64,000 nucleotides of DNA from the NCBI GenBank assembly GCA_965641885.1, contig OZ282574.1, positions 372,001-436,000 on the forward strand. The letters are read 5' to 3'. The number at the start of each line of letters is the position of its first letter. The stretch's first letter is position 1. Both the position numbers and the translations under genes were made by a program. Origin of the DNA: Pseudophaeobacter sp965641885. Its GTDB lineage: Bacteria > Pseudomonadota > Alphaproteobacteria > Rhodobacterales > Rhodobacteraceae. Below the pieces are notes generated by a model, which was not told where the DNA came from, made no database searches, and worked only from the letters and a program-made list of their open reading frames with translations. Positions 25,503 through 33,920 of this stretch are shown here, piece after piece.

Positions 25503-26969
25503 ATGCGGTTTTTGCGGCATAGTTTGACGGGTTTGTTTCTTGCGGCGTTTACAGCCACGCTGTTGCTCTATGCGGGGCAGGTGGTGATTGGTGCGGTGCA
25601 GACACGCATGAACGCCGAGCCGCGCAAGCCGCCGGCGCGGGAACGGATCTTTGCCGTAAATCTGGTCACAGCCGAGCTGCAGCAGATCGCACCGGACCTG
25701 ACCGCCTTTGGCCGCATCGAAAGTCGCCGCACACTAGAGCTGCGCAGTGCGCAGGGCGGCCGCATTACCCGGCTTTCTGAACAATTTGAGGAAGGCGGCT
25801 CTGTGCGCGCCGGAGAGATTCTGGTGCAGGTTGACCCCTCTGATGCTCAGGCGGCGAAACAACAGGCCGAGGTTGATATGCTGGATGCACGGGCCGAAGA
25901 GCGCGATGCCGGGCGCGATCTCATTCTTGCCAATGATGAGCTGGAGGCGACGCAGGCCCAGGCGCAGTTGCGGGTGCGGGCGCATCAGCGGCAGCTCGAT
26001 TTGCAGGCGCGCGGCGTCGGCACCACTGCTGCGGTCGAGGCCGCCGAGCTGACGGCGGTGCAGGCGCGCCAGACCGTGATCTCGCGCCGTCAGGCTGTCA
26101 GCCAGGCCGAGGCCCGCGTGGATCAGGCGGCAACCCGCGTGGCGCGCAGCCGCATTGTGCTGGACAGCGCCGAGCGGGATCTGGCCGAGACCACGCTGCG
26201 CGCCAGATTTGATGGCACCCTGCAGGCGGTCACCCTGGTTGAGGGACGTCTGGTGTCGGCCAATGAAAAACTTGCGGAACTGGTCGACACCAGCGTGCTT
26301 GAGGCGGTGTTTCGGGTCTCGACCCGGCAATATGCCCGCCTGCTGGGAGAGGCGGGCGAGCTGTTGGAAACACCCGTGCAGGTGACGCTGGATGCGGCTG
26401 GCGCCGGTTTGGTCGCACAGGGCCGCCTGTCGCGCGCCAGTGGTGCTGTGGGGGACGGACAAACCGGACGCTTGCTCTATGCCAGTCTTGATCTGGCGCC
26501 GGGGTTCAAACCCGGCGATTTTGTCACCGTGAAGGTCAGCGAGCCTGCGCTGGATGCGGTGGCACGCGTCCCGGCCTCGGCCCTGGGGTCTGATGGCACT
26601 GTGCTGGTTCTTGGCGCTGAAGACCGGCTTGAGGCGCTGCCGGTAGAGTTGCTGCGCCGCCAGGACGACGATGTGCTGATCCGCGGCGAAGGTCTTGCGG
26701 GACGTCAGGTGGTCACGGGCCGCACGCCTCTGTTGGGGGCGGGCATTCGGGTACGCCCCTTGCGCCCGCAGCAACAAGGTGCCGCGCCAGAGGTCAGCCC
26801 TCCCGATATGATCGAACTCTCAGAAGAGCGCCGGGCCAAACTGGTGGCCGCGATTGAGGGCAGCGCCCGTCTGCCGGATTCCGCCAAGGAGCGGATGCTG
26901 GCGGAGCTGGCAAAGGAGCAGGTGCCGGCCAAACTGGTCAACAGGATCGAAGCCCGGATGGGAGGCTAG
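25503..26969 (+). CDS. RND efflux periplasmic adaptor subunit
   Basis: A 488-residue HlyD/AcrA-type membrane fusion protein. An N-terminal anchor (LTGLFLAAFTATLLLYAGQVVIG, about 8-30) is followed by a barrel-sandwich half motif (GGRITRLSEQFEEGGSVRAGEILVQVDPSD), a long alpha-hairpin (about 115-225, rich in Ala, Glu, Arg and Gln), the second lipoyl half (ARFDGTLQAV) and beta-barrel and membrane-proximal domains. It is longer than AcrA because of an extra charged C-terminal tail after VRPLRPQQQ. It lies three bases before the permease gene. Substrate unknown. Confidence 0.92.
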   Translation: MRFLRHSLTGLFLAAFTATLLLYAGQVVIGAVQTRMNAEPRKPPARERIFAVNLVTAELQQIAPDLTAFGRIESRRTLELRSAQGGRITRLSEQFEEGGSVRAGEILVQVDPSDAQAAKQQAEVDMLDARAEERDAGRDLILANDELEATQAQAQLRVRAHQRQLDLQARGVGTTAAVEAAELTAVQARQTVISRRQAVSQAEARVDQAATRVARSRIVLDSAERDLAETTLRARFDGTLQAVTLVEGRLVSANEKLAELVDTSVLEAVFRVSTRQYARLLGEAGELLETPVQVTLDAAGAGLVAQGRLSRASGAVGDGQTGRLLYASLDLAPGFKPGDFVTVKVSEPALDAVARVPASALGSDGTVLVLGAEDRLEALPVELLRRQDDDVLIRGEGLAGRQVVTGRTPLLGAGIRVRPLRPQQQGAAPEVSPPDMIELSEERRAKLVAAIEGSARLPDSAKERMLAELAKEQVPAKLVNRIEARMGG

Positions 26970-26972
26970 ACC

Positions 26973-29900
26973 ATGCGCGACCTCTCCCGACCCGCAGGCG
27001 GTCTGCTCAGCTATTTCACCCGTCACCGCACGGCGGCCAATCTGCTGCTTTTGGTGCTCTTGATCCTTGGCACTGCTGCGATCCCAAAGATGCGGGCGCA
27101 GTATTTCCCCGATGTCATCGTCGAAAACGTCACTGTCAGTGTTACTTGGGAAGGGGCTGGGCCCGAAGACGTGGATGGCGCCATTGTACAGGCGCTGGAG
27201 CCTGCGCTTTTGGCGGTGGACGGTGTCGAGGAAAGCACGGCCTCCTCGCGCGAGGGGTCTGCCTCTATTGTGCTGGATTTTGAACCGGGCTGGGATATGG
27301 CGCGGGCGGCGGATGATGTGCAATCCGCAGTGGACGCGATCACCACGCTGCCGGATGACGCCGACGACCCCTCTGTGCGGCGCGGTGCCTGGCGTGACCG
27401 GGTGACGGATGTGGTGATCTCGGGGCCTCTGGCGGCGGATCAGCTGGGGCTGTTTGCAGATGAGCTGGTGGTGCGCCTCTTTGAGGTTGGTGTCACCCGC
27501 ACCACCATTCGGGGCCTTGCCGCACCGCAGACCCTGGTCGAGGTGCCCTCGGCCAGCCTGATCACCCATGACATCGCCATGAGCGACATTGCCGCAGCCA
27601 TCGCCGCCGAGGTCGACGCGGATCCTGCAGGCGACGTCAGTGGCGCCAATGCCCGCGTGCGCACCGGGCGCGAAAAGCGCACCCCGGAAGAGATCGAAGG
27701 CATCGTGTTGCGCACCAATCCGGACGGATCCGTCCTGACCATTGGCGATGTGGCGCGCATCAGTCGCGAGGGCGTCGATCGCAACCGCTCGTATTTTGTG
27801 GATGACAACCCGGCGATGTCGATCCGGGTGGATCGCTCGGATCAGGGCAATGCCATTGCCATACAGGCTGAGGTGGAAGAGGTGGTGGAGGCCCTGCAGC
27901 GCACGCTGCCTGCGGGTGTCAAAGCAGAGCTGATCCGCACCCGGGCTGCGCGGATTTCCGACCGGTTGAGCATCCTGATTGATAATGGCCTAATGGGGCT
28001 TGGTTTGGTGTTGGCACTGCTGTTTTTGTTCCTCAACAGCCGCATCGCCTTTTGGGTGGCAGCCGGTATTCCGGCAGCGATGTTTGCCGCCGTAGCGCTG
28101 ATGTATGCCGCCGGGATCACCATCAATATGATCAGCCTGTTTGGCCTGATTATCACCCTTGGGATCGTGGTGGATGATGCCATCGTGGTGGGCGAACATG
28201 CTGATTTCCGGGTGCGGCGTCTGGGCGAGACTCCGATGCAGGCAGCCGAGAATGCCGCCCGGCGGATGGCAATGCCGGTCTTTGCCGCCACCCTGACCAC
28301 GATCATCGCCTTCTTTGGGCTGACGGCGATTGGCGGCCGCTTTGGCGACCTGATCCGCGACATTCCCTTCACGGTGATTGCTGTGCTTGCGGCCTCACTG
28401 GTGGAGTGCTTCCTGATCCTGCCGCACCATATGGCCCATGCGCTGTCTCATGCGCAAAAGGAACATTGGTATGACTGGCCCAATCGTCTGGTCAACCGGG
28501 GCTTTCGCTGGGGCCGGGACAACCTGTTCCGCCCTGTGATGGGGCTGGTGGTACAGGCGCGCTACGTCGTGCTGGCCGGAGCGCTGACGATCCTTGCCAG
28601 CCAGATGGCGCTGTTCATCGGCGGCGATGTGAATTGGCGGTTCTTCAACGCCCCCGAGCGCGGCTCTGTTACTGGCAATTTTGCCATGGCCGAAGGCGCC
28701 ACGCGCGAAGATACCCTGGCGATGATGCAGGAGATGCAACGCGCCACGGCCGCGACGGGAGCTGAGTTTGCCGCCCGCTATGGCGGCACCAACCCGGTTG
28801 ATTTTGTCATCGCCGAGGTCGGTGGCAATGCCGGGCGCGGCCTGTCCGGGGTGGATGCCAAAGACACCGATCTGCTGGGCGGCATCTCGATCGAGCTGAT
28901 CGATGCGGATCTGCGGCCAGAGTATTCGAGCTTTGCCTTCGTGGCCGAGCTGCAAGACGAGGTGGTGCATCACCCGATGGTCGAGACGGTCTCATTCCGC
29001 AGCTGGCGCTCTGGCCCCGGAGGGGATGCGCTGGACGTTCAGTTTTACGGCGCCGATGTACAGGTGCTAAAGGGGGCCTCGGAAGATCTGAAAGACGCCC
29101 TGCTGCGCTACGCCGAGGTCTCGGCGGTGGAAGACAACCTCGCCTATGACAAAGAAGAAGTGGTGCTGGAGCTGACGCCGCAGGGGCAGGCGCTGAACTT
29201 TACTATAGATTCCCTGGGGCGGGTTCTGCGGGCCCGGCTTAACGGGATCGAGGCTGCGACCTACCCGGATGGGCCACGCAGCGCCGAAATACGGGTCGAG
29301 TTGCCGCAAAACGAGCTGACAGCAGACTTTTTGGAACGCACCCTGATGCGCACTCCGGCGGGCATCTATGTGCCGCTGGCCGATATTGTCTCGGTCAGTC
29401 AGCGCACCGGGTTTTCCACCGTGCGGCGTGAAAACGGCATTCGGGTGATCAGCGTGACGGGCGACATCTCCGAGGACGACCCAACCCGCGCAGCAGAGAT
29501 CGTACAGGCATTGCAGGATGAGATCCTGCCAGAGATCGCCAGTCGCCGTCAGGTGGAATGGCGGATGAGCGGTCTGAGCGAGCAGGAGAGTGAGTTTCTC
29601 ACCGATGCACGCAATGGGCTGGTGCTGTGTTTGGCCGGGATTTATCTGGTGCTGGCCTGGATCTTTGGCAGCTGGACCCGGCCACTGGTGGTGATGGCGG
29701 TGATCCCCTTTGGTCTGGTGGGCACCATCTGGGGCCACTACATGTGGGAGGTGCCGCTCAGCATGTTCACGGTGATTGGCCTGCTGGGTATGACCGGCAT
29801 TATTATCAATGATTCCATTGTTCTGGTCACTACCATCGACGAATACGCCGAGACGCGCGGGCTGGTGCCCTCGATCATTGATGGTGCTGCAGACCGGTTG

Positions 29901-30368
29901 CGACCGGTGATGCTGACCACGCTGACCACGGTGCTGGGGCTGGCGCCCCTGATGTATGAAAGCTCGCAGCAGGCGCAGTTTCTCAAGCCGACGGTGATCA
30001 CCTTGGTCTATGGTTTGGGCTTTGGCATGTTCTTGGTGCTGTTGCTTGTGCCGGCCCTGATCGCGATCCAGCAGGATGCCGCGCGGCCTCTGACGGCGCT
30101 GCGGCGGGCGTTGAACGGCGGGGCAGGATCATTGCGCTGGCTGGTTCTGGGCACCGGCCTTTTGCAGCTGGGCTGGCTGGCCGCAACGCTGGGTTGGGCC
30201 ATGGCCACCGGCGTTTTGCACCCGGTCCTGCGCAGCGACATTCCTGCGCTGAGCGCTGTTGAGCCGGTGCGGGCGGGGCTGTGGCTGGCCCTGAGCGGCA
30301 TTGCGGCAATTGCGCTGCTGTCCTATCTGGCCTCGGCGCTGATCATTGGCCAGCGCCAACGCCGCTAG
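26973..30368 (+). CDS. RND efflux permease (AcrB/HAE1-like)
   Basis: An 1131-residue proton-driven inner-membrane transporter with the duplicated RND architecture. TM1 is near residue 20 (NLLLLVLLILGTAAI), the periplasmic porter domains follow, and the proton relay Asp pair is in IVVDDAIVVGEH in the first half; the matching segment of the second half reads IIINDSIVLVTTIDEY. It ends with two extra hydrophobic segments (LGTGLLQLGWLAATLGW and LSGIAAIALLSYLASALI) beyond the standard 12 helices, making it longer than AcrB. No outer-membrane channel gene is adjacent, so it must use one encoded elsewhere. Confidence 0.94.
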   Translation: MRDLSRPAGGLLSYFTRHRTAANLLLLVLLILGTAAIPKMRAQYFPDVIVENVTVSVTWEGAGPEDVDGAIVQALEPALLAVDGVEESTASSREGSASIVLDFEPGWDMARAADDVQSAVDAITTLPDDADDPSVRRGAWRDRVTDVVISGPLAADQLGLFADELVVRLFEVGVTRTTIRGLAAPQTLVEVPSASLITHDIAMSDIAAAIAAEVDADPAGDVSGANARVRTGREKRTPEEIEGIVLRTNPDGSVLTIGDVARISREGVDRNRSYFVDDNPAMSIRVDRSDQGNAIAIQAEVEEVVEALQRTLPAGVKAELIRTRAARISDRLSILIDNGLMGLGLVLALLFLFLNSRIAFWVAAGIPAAMFAAVALMYAAGITINMISLFGLIITLGIVVDDAIVVGEHADFRVRRLGETPMQAAENAARRMAMPVFAATLTTIIAFFGLTAIGGRFGDLIRDIPFTVIAVLAASLVECFLILPHHMAHALSHAQKEHWYDWPNRLVNRGFRWGRDNLFRPVMGLVVQARYVVLAGALTILASQMALFIGGDVNWRFFNAPERGSVTGNFAMAEGATREDTLAMMQEMQRATAATGAEFAARYGGTNPVDFVIAEVGGNAGRGLSGVDAKDTDLLGGISIELIDADLRPEYSSFAFVAELQDEVVHHPMVETVSFRSWRSGPGGDALDVQFYGADVQVLKGASEDLKDALLRYAEVSAVEDNLAYDKEEVVLELTPQGQALNFTIDSLGRVLRARLNGIEAATYPDGPRSAEIRVELPQNELTADFLERTLMRTPAGIYVPLADIVSVSQRTGFSTVRRENGIRVISVTGDISEDDPTRAAEIVQALQDEILPEIASRRQVEWRMSGLSEQESEFLTDARNGLVLCLAGIYLVLAWIFGSWTRPLVVMAVIPFGLVGTIWGHYMWEVPLSMFTVIGLLGMTGIIINDSIVLVTTIDEYAETRGLVPSIIDGAADRLRPVMLTTLTTVLGLAPLMYESSQQAQFLKPTVITLVYGLGFGMFLVLLLVPALIAIQQDAARPLTALRRALNGGAGSLRWLVLGTGLLQLGWLAATLGWAMATGVLHPVLRSDIPALSAVEPVRAGLWLALSGIAAIALLSYLASALIIGQRQRR

Positions 30369-30401
30369 GGTAGGGGGCGGGGTAGGGGCCGGGGTAGGGG
30401 C
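30366..30401 (+). repeat. 12-bp G-rich tandem repeat
   Basis: CGGGGTAGGGGC occurs twice exactly (30378-30389 and 30390-30401) after a degenerate copy that includes the RND permease stop codon. G-runs of four every few bases could form a quadruplex in the 3' untranslated region. Confidence 0.65.
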
Positions 30402-30477
30402 CAGGTGAAACACCACCTGTAGATCAAGGCCCTGAGGCTGGCCGGACGCGCCGTAGCATTGCGGTGTTGGCTTTGGT

Positions 30478-30921
30478 TCAGGTGTGGCGTTCCTGAATGA
30501 TGTGGGCGAGGCGGGCGACCTCGGCGACCTGATCGATCAGCTCGAGGCCGTGATCCTCAAGTTCCGCGACGGGCAACCAGCGGGCCTGCAGTGCATCGTC
30601 GGCGGGCGTGGCAGTGCCACTTTCATAGCGGCACAGAACCGCTGTCAGCAGGTATTGTTTGTGGACCGCGCCGGACTTGCTGCGCAAGAAAACGTCGATA
30701 TTGGTAAGGTATTCAAGTGGCTGCGCCCTGACGCCCGTCTCTTCAAGCAGCTCGCGCACTGCGGCCTGCATTGCGGTCTCTCCCAGCTCCACATGGCCGC
30801 CGGGAAAGCCCCACCAGCCCGCATTGGGTTGGGTTTTGCGCTGGATCAGAAGGACCTGATCCTGATGGCAGACTACGGCAATGGCCCCCAGAACCGGGCG
30901 CAGAACGTCAGCTGTGCTCAT
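30478..30921 (-). CDS. Nudix hydrolase
   Basis: A 147-residue Nudix protein. The Nudix box GGHVELGETAMQAAVRELLEETGV-type pattern (G-x5-E-x7-R-E-x2-E-E-x-G) is complete at about residues 40-62 and gives the Mg2+-binding glutamates. Family members hydrolyse nucleoside diphosphates linked to another moiety; the substrate of this one is unknown. It overlaps the upstream DsbD-N-like gene by four bases, so the two are co-translated. Confidence 0.9.
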   Translation of the reverse strand: MSTADVLRPVLGAIAVVCHQDQVLLIQRKTQPNAGWWGFPGGHVELGETAMQAAVRELLEETGVRAQPLEYLTNIDVFLRSKSGAVHKQYLLTAVLCRYESGTATPADDALQARWLPVAELEDHGLELIDQVAEVARLAHIIQERHT

Positions 30922-31757
30922 CCCGCTGTGCAGCCGGAAATATCCACTGCGTGCTTCTGGCCCAGCACGGTGATGCGCAATTGTGACCGGTCCAGCGCGG
31001 CGATGGTCCCGCTGGAGGCCGGCAAAAATTCGGTTGTGGCCACCAGCGTCGCGCCGCGGCGGATGGCAGAGGTCGACCCGGCATAGAGATAGGGTGAGCC
31101 CGGCTCGATCACGGCGACCTCTGTGCCGCCGGCGCTGGGCATGGTGATGCGGGCCTCGACTTCGATGCCGTATTTGGTGGGCTTAAGGCGGCAGGTGGTG
31201 GCGCTCACCCCGGCCTCGCGGGCCGAAAACGGACGGCTTGCGATGGCGGCGACAATAGCCGGGTTGCGGCCTGCTTCAGAATCAAGCTGATGGTCAAAAG
31301 ACAGCTCGGAGGGCACGCAGACATCCTTGCAAATTCCCAGCTCCATCCGCCCTTTCAGGCGCACGGGCCTGCCGGGGTTTTCCGGGGTGATTTCGATCGG
31401 CAGCACCAGCTGGTCATGATATCCGATGGTTTGATAGCCCGAGGTGGAAAACACCTCGGGAGCTGGCCATGTCATTGAAAGCGCGCCAACATTGCGTGAA
31501 CCCCGCCAGGTGAACTGAGGTGGGATGCCGGCGTCACCAGGGGCGCGCCAGTAGGTTTTCCAGCCCTCCTGCAGCGTCAGGCGCAGGGCTCCCACATAGG
31601 TGCCATCTGCCTTTTGGCCGCCGTCGAGGATTTCCACCTGCACCAGCGCATCCATGTCATTTGCTGCGGCACTCTGGGCGGCCAGGGGCTGCGGTGGCAA
31701 CACGCCGAGCACAAAGGCTGCAGCAACCAAAGCCATTTGCAACAGGCTGCGGGCCAT
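30918..31757 (-). CDS. Periplasmic DsbD N-domain-like protein
   Basis: About 279 residues from the chosen ATG, beginning with a signal peptide (LLQMALVAAAFVLGVLPPQPLAAQ). The rest resembles the periplasmic N-terminal domain of the thiol reductase DsbD (LQEGWKTYWRAPGDAGIPPQF; LGICKDVCVPSEL with a Cys-x3-Cys pair), but the transmembrane and C-terminal thioredoxin domains of DsbD are absent. It may handle electrons or metals in the periplasm with a separate membrane partner. The start is uncertain: the frame is open to 31859 and no start has a good ribosome-binding site; 31757 best fits a signal peptide. Confidence 0.78.
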   Translation of the reverse strand: MARSLLQMALVAAAFVLGVLPPQPLAAQSAAANDMDALVQVEILDGGQKADGTYVGALRLTLQEGWKTYWRAPGDAGIPPQFTWRGSRNVGALSMTWPAPEVFSTSGYQTIGYHDQLVLPIEITPENPGRPVRLKGRMELGICKDVCVPSELSFDHQLDSEAGRNPAIVAAIASRPFSAREAGVSATTCRLKPTKYGIEVEARITMPSAGGTEVAVIEPGSPYLYAGSTSAIRRGATLVATTEFLPASSGTIAALDRSQLRITVLGQKHAVDISGCTAG

Positions 31758-31910
31758 GGTGGACTGGCTGCGGGCCGTTAAGGGCGGGGGCAGGCAGCCC
31801 GAATGTGATGAATTGCTGATCATGACGATATAGATGGGCGTTCCGGGTTGAAATGCCAAGTCACGATCTGGTCAGGTGGACACATGCGCTGCTCTGTCGC
31901 GATTTTCCTT

Positions 31911-31962
31911 TTTAGATCTGCCTGTTTAGATTTGTCTGTCTAGATTTGCATGGATTTGTCTG
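31911..31962 (+). repeat. 14-bp tandem repeat upstream of the yqgE-like gene
   Basis: Units TTTAGATCTGCCTG (31911-31924), TTTAGATTTGTCTG (31925-31938), TCTAGATTTGCATG (31939-31952) and a partial GATTTGTCTG (31953-31962). It sits in the 372-base gene-free gap 31758-32129 between two divergent genes; the rest of that gap shows no further gene. Being AT-rich and near both starts it could affect promoter spacing. Confidence 0.65.
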
Positions 31963-32129
31963 CTGCTCTTGCACCCTGGCCTCTTGCACCTAAGTCTGTG
32001 CAACGGCATGCTGCAAAAGAGCTGTGGCGTAGGTGACGTGACTGCCGGTCTGTGTGAAGGCGCACAGGCAGGGCAGGTGGATCAACACCCGGCAGGGTTG
32101 GGCGTTTCAAAGAGAGAGGCAGGCAGGAC

Positions 32130-32687
32130 ATGGATCTCACCGGGAAGCTTTTGATTGCAATGCCGGGCATTGGGGATCCGCGGTTTGAGCATTCGGTTGT
32201 CTTTATTTGTTCGCACAGTGATGAGGGGGCCATGGGGCTGATCATCAACAAGGTGGCCCCGGAGGTGCGGCTAAGCAACCTGCTGAAGCAGTTGGAAATA
32301 CCAGAGTCTGAGGACGGTCCCGGCCAGCGGGCCATACGCTTTGGCGGGCCGGTGGAAACCCAGCGCGGCTTTGTGCTGCACTCGCAAGACTATGAATCCA
32401 GCATCAGCTCTCTGACCGTGCCGCCCAGTTATCGGATGACGGCGACTTTGGATGTGCTTGAGGATATTGCCGAGGGTGTTGGCCCGGAGAAGATGCTAAT
32501 CATGCTGGGATACGCAGGCTGGGGGCCGGGGCAGCTTGAGGCGGAAATCATCGCCAATGGCTGGCTGACCACCGAGAGCAGTGATGCACTGATCTTTGAG
32601 ACGGCTGATGTTGATAAATGGAGCGCGTCCCTGGGGTCGCTGGGGATTGACCCGCTGTCGCTGTCAGCCAGTGCAGGCACGGCCTGA
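32130..32687 (+). CDS. YqgE/AlgH family protein
   Basis: A 185-residue protein of the conserved YqgE/AlgH (UPF0301) family. Typical motifs are LTGKLLIAMPGIGDPRFEHSV at the N-terminus, HSDEGAMGLIINK, FGGPVETQRGFVLH and LGYAGWGPGQLEAEI. The family's biochemical role is unresolved; AlgH affects alginate regulation in Pseudomonas. The start follows GAGAGAGGCAGGACA. It is convergent with the Sua5-like gene. Confidence 0.93.
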   Translation: MDLTGKLLIAMPGIGDPRFEHSVVFICSHSDEGAMGLIINKVAPEVRLSNLLKQLEIPESEDGPGQRAIRFGGPVETQRGFVLHSQDYESSISSLTVPPSYRMTATLDVLEDIAEGVGPEKMLIMLGYAGWGPGQLEAEIIANGWLTTESSDALIFETADVDKWSASLGSLGIDPLSLSASAGTA

Positions 32688-32792
32688 GCCAGTACGACCC
32701 ACCGAGCACCACCTGCGCCCCGTACCAATTACACCTGTAATAACTTGTGTCGGCCTTGCGCCGGCTGCTCTGTCGCAGCCACTGTACAGACT

Positions 32793-33782
32793 TCAGGTGT
32801 CGGCTGCCTGATCACGCGGTGCCGCGGCCCGGTGCAGCCGGTCATTGATAGCAACGCCCAGGCCGGTTTCGGGAATGGGAGCCACGGCGATGGGCTGCCC
32901 CAATGCGTCCAGATGGTGCAGATGGCCAAACAGATTGGCGGCGGCCTCGACCAGATCTCCGGTTTCAGACAGCGTCAGATCAGGGGCGCGGGCGCCGGTG
33001 TGTGGGCCAAATCCCAGGTAGCATTCGCCCGCGCGCGCAGAGGTGGCATTGAGCCGCACCCGGGCATTTGGCGCGTAATGCGACAACAGCTGGCCTGGCG
33101 CTGTCAGGGGATCGTGCACATCGCGCAGGATCAGGGGCTGGCCGAGCACTGTCTCAATCTCTTCTGTGGCCAGCCCGCCCGGGCGCAGCAGCAGCGGGGC
33201 CTCACCTTTGAGGCCGACAATCGTAGATTCCACACCCACACCACAAGCGCCATCGTCCAGCACAGCGGCAATGCGGCCCGCAAGCCCCGCCATGACATGG
33301 GCGGCGGTGGTGGGGCTGATCCGCCCCGAGGGATTGGCCGAGGGCGCCGCCACCGGGCCGTCGAACTCTGCCAGCAGCTTTTGCGCCGTAGGATGGGCCG
33401 GCACCCGCACCGCCAGGGTGTCGAGCCCGGCGGTCACCAGATCAGAGATGCCATGTCCAGGGGCCAGCGGCAGCACCAGGGTCAGCGGTCCGGGCCAGAA
33501 GGCCTGTGCCAGAATTTCGGCCCAATGGTTCCAGGTGACGTAACGTTTTGCCGCGGCAGTCGAGGCCACATGCGCAATGAGTGGGTTGAAGCTGGGGCGT
33601 CCCTTGGCGGCATAAATTGCCGCCACCGCAGCGCCCTGACGCGCGTCCGCACCCAGCCCATAGACCGTCTCTGTTGGAAAAGAGACCAGATCTCCGGTCT
33701 GCAGCAGCTGGGCCGCACGGCTGATCCCCGCAGGCGAGGGTTCAAGCAGTTCGGTGGCTTTTGAGGCGGTGTTTTGGGGCAT
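32793..33782 (-). CDS. L-threonylcarbamoyladenylate synthase (Sua5/TsaC type)
   Basis: A 329-residue enzyme making threonylcarbamoyl-AMP from threonine, bicarbonate and ATP, the first step of the t6A37 tRNA modification. The YrdC domain is N-terminal (LVSFPTETVYGLGADA; PAxGRPSFNPLIAHV; APSANPSGRISPTTA). The extra C-terminal Sua5 domain (LSHYAPNARVRLN onward) makes it the long form rather than TsaC. It is divergent from the acyl-CoA dehydrogenase gene, with 138 bases between the starts. Confidence 0.94.
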   Translation of the reverse strand: MPQNTASKATELLEPSPAGISRAAQLLQTGDLVSFPTETVYGLGADARQGAAVAAIYAAKGRPSFNPLIAHVASTAAAKRYVTWNHWAEILAQAFWPGPLTLVLPLAPGHGISDLVTAGLDTLAVRVPAHPTAQKLLAEFDGPVAAPSANPSGRISPTTAAHVMAGLAGRIAAVLDDGACGVGVESTIVGLKGEAPLLLRPGGLATEEIETVLGQPLILRDVHDPLTAPGQLLSHYAPNARVRLNATSARAGECYLGFGPHTGARAPDLTLSETGDLVEAAANLFGHLHHLDALGQPIAVAPIPETGLGVAINDRLHRAAAPRDQAADT

Positions 33783-33920
33783 TTTTGGTGACGCGGCGTT
33801 TTGGTTGATTGCAGAGGGTGAGCGGTTAGGTAATCGAACAGCGTATCAGACATAGCGGCCCGCTCTGGCAATGCCAAGCCGGTACCCGTGATAATCCCCA
33901 AGGCCGACAAGAGGACGCCC

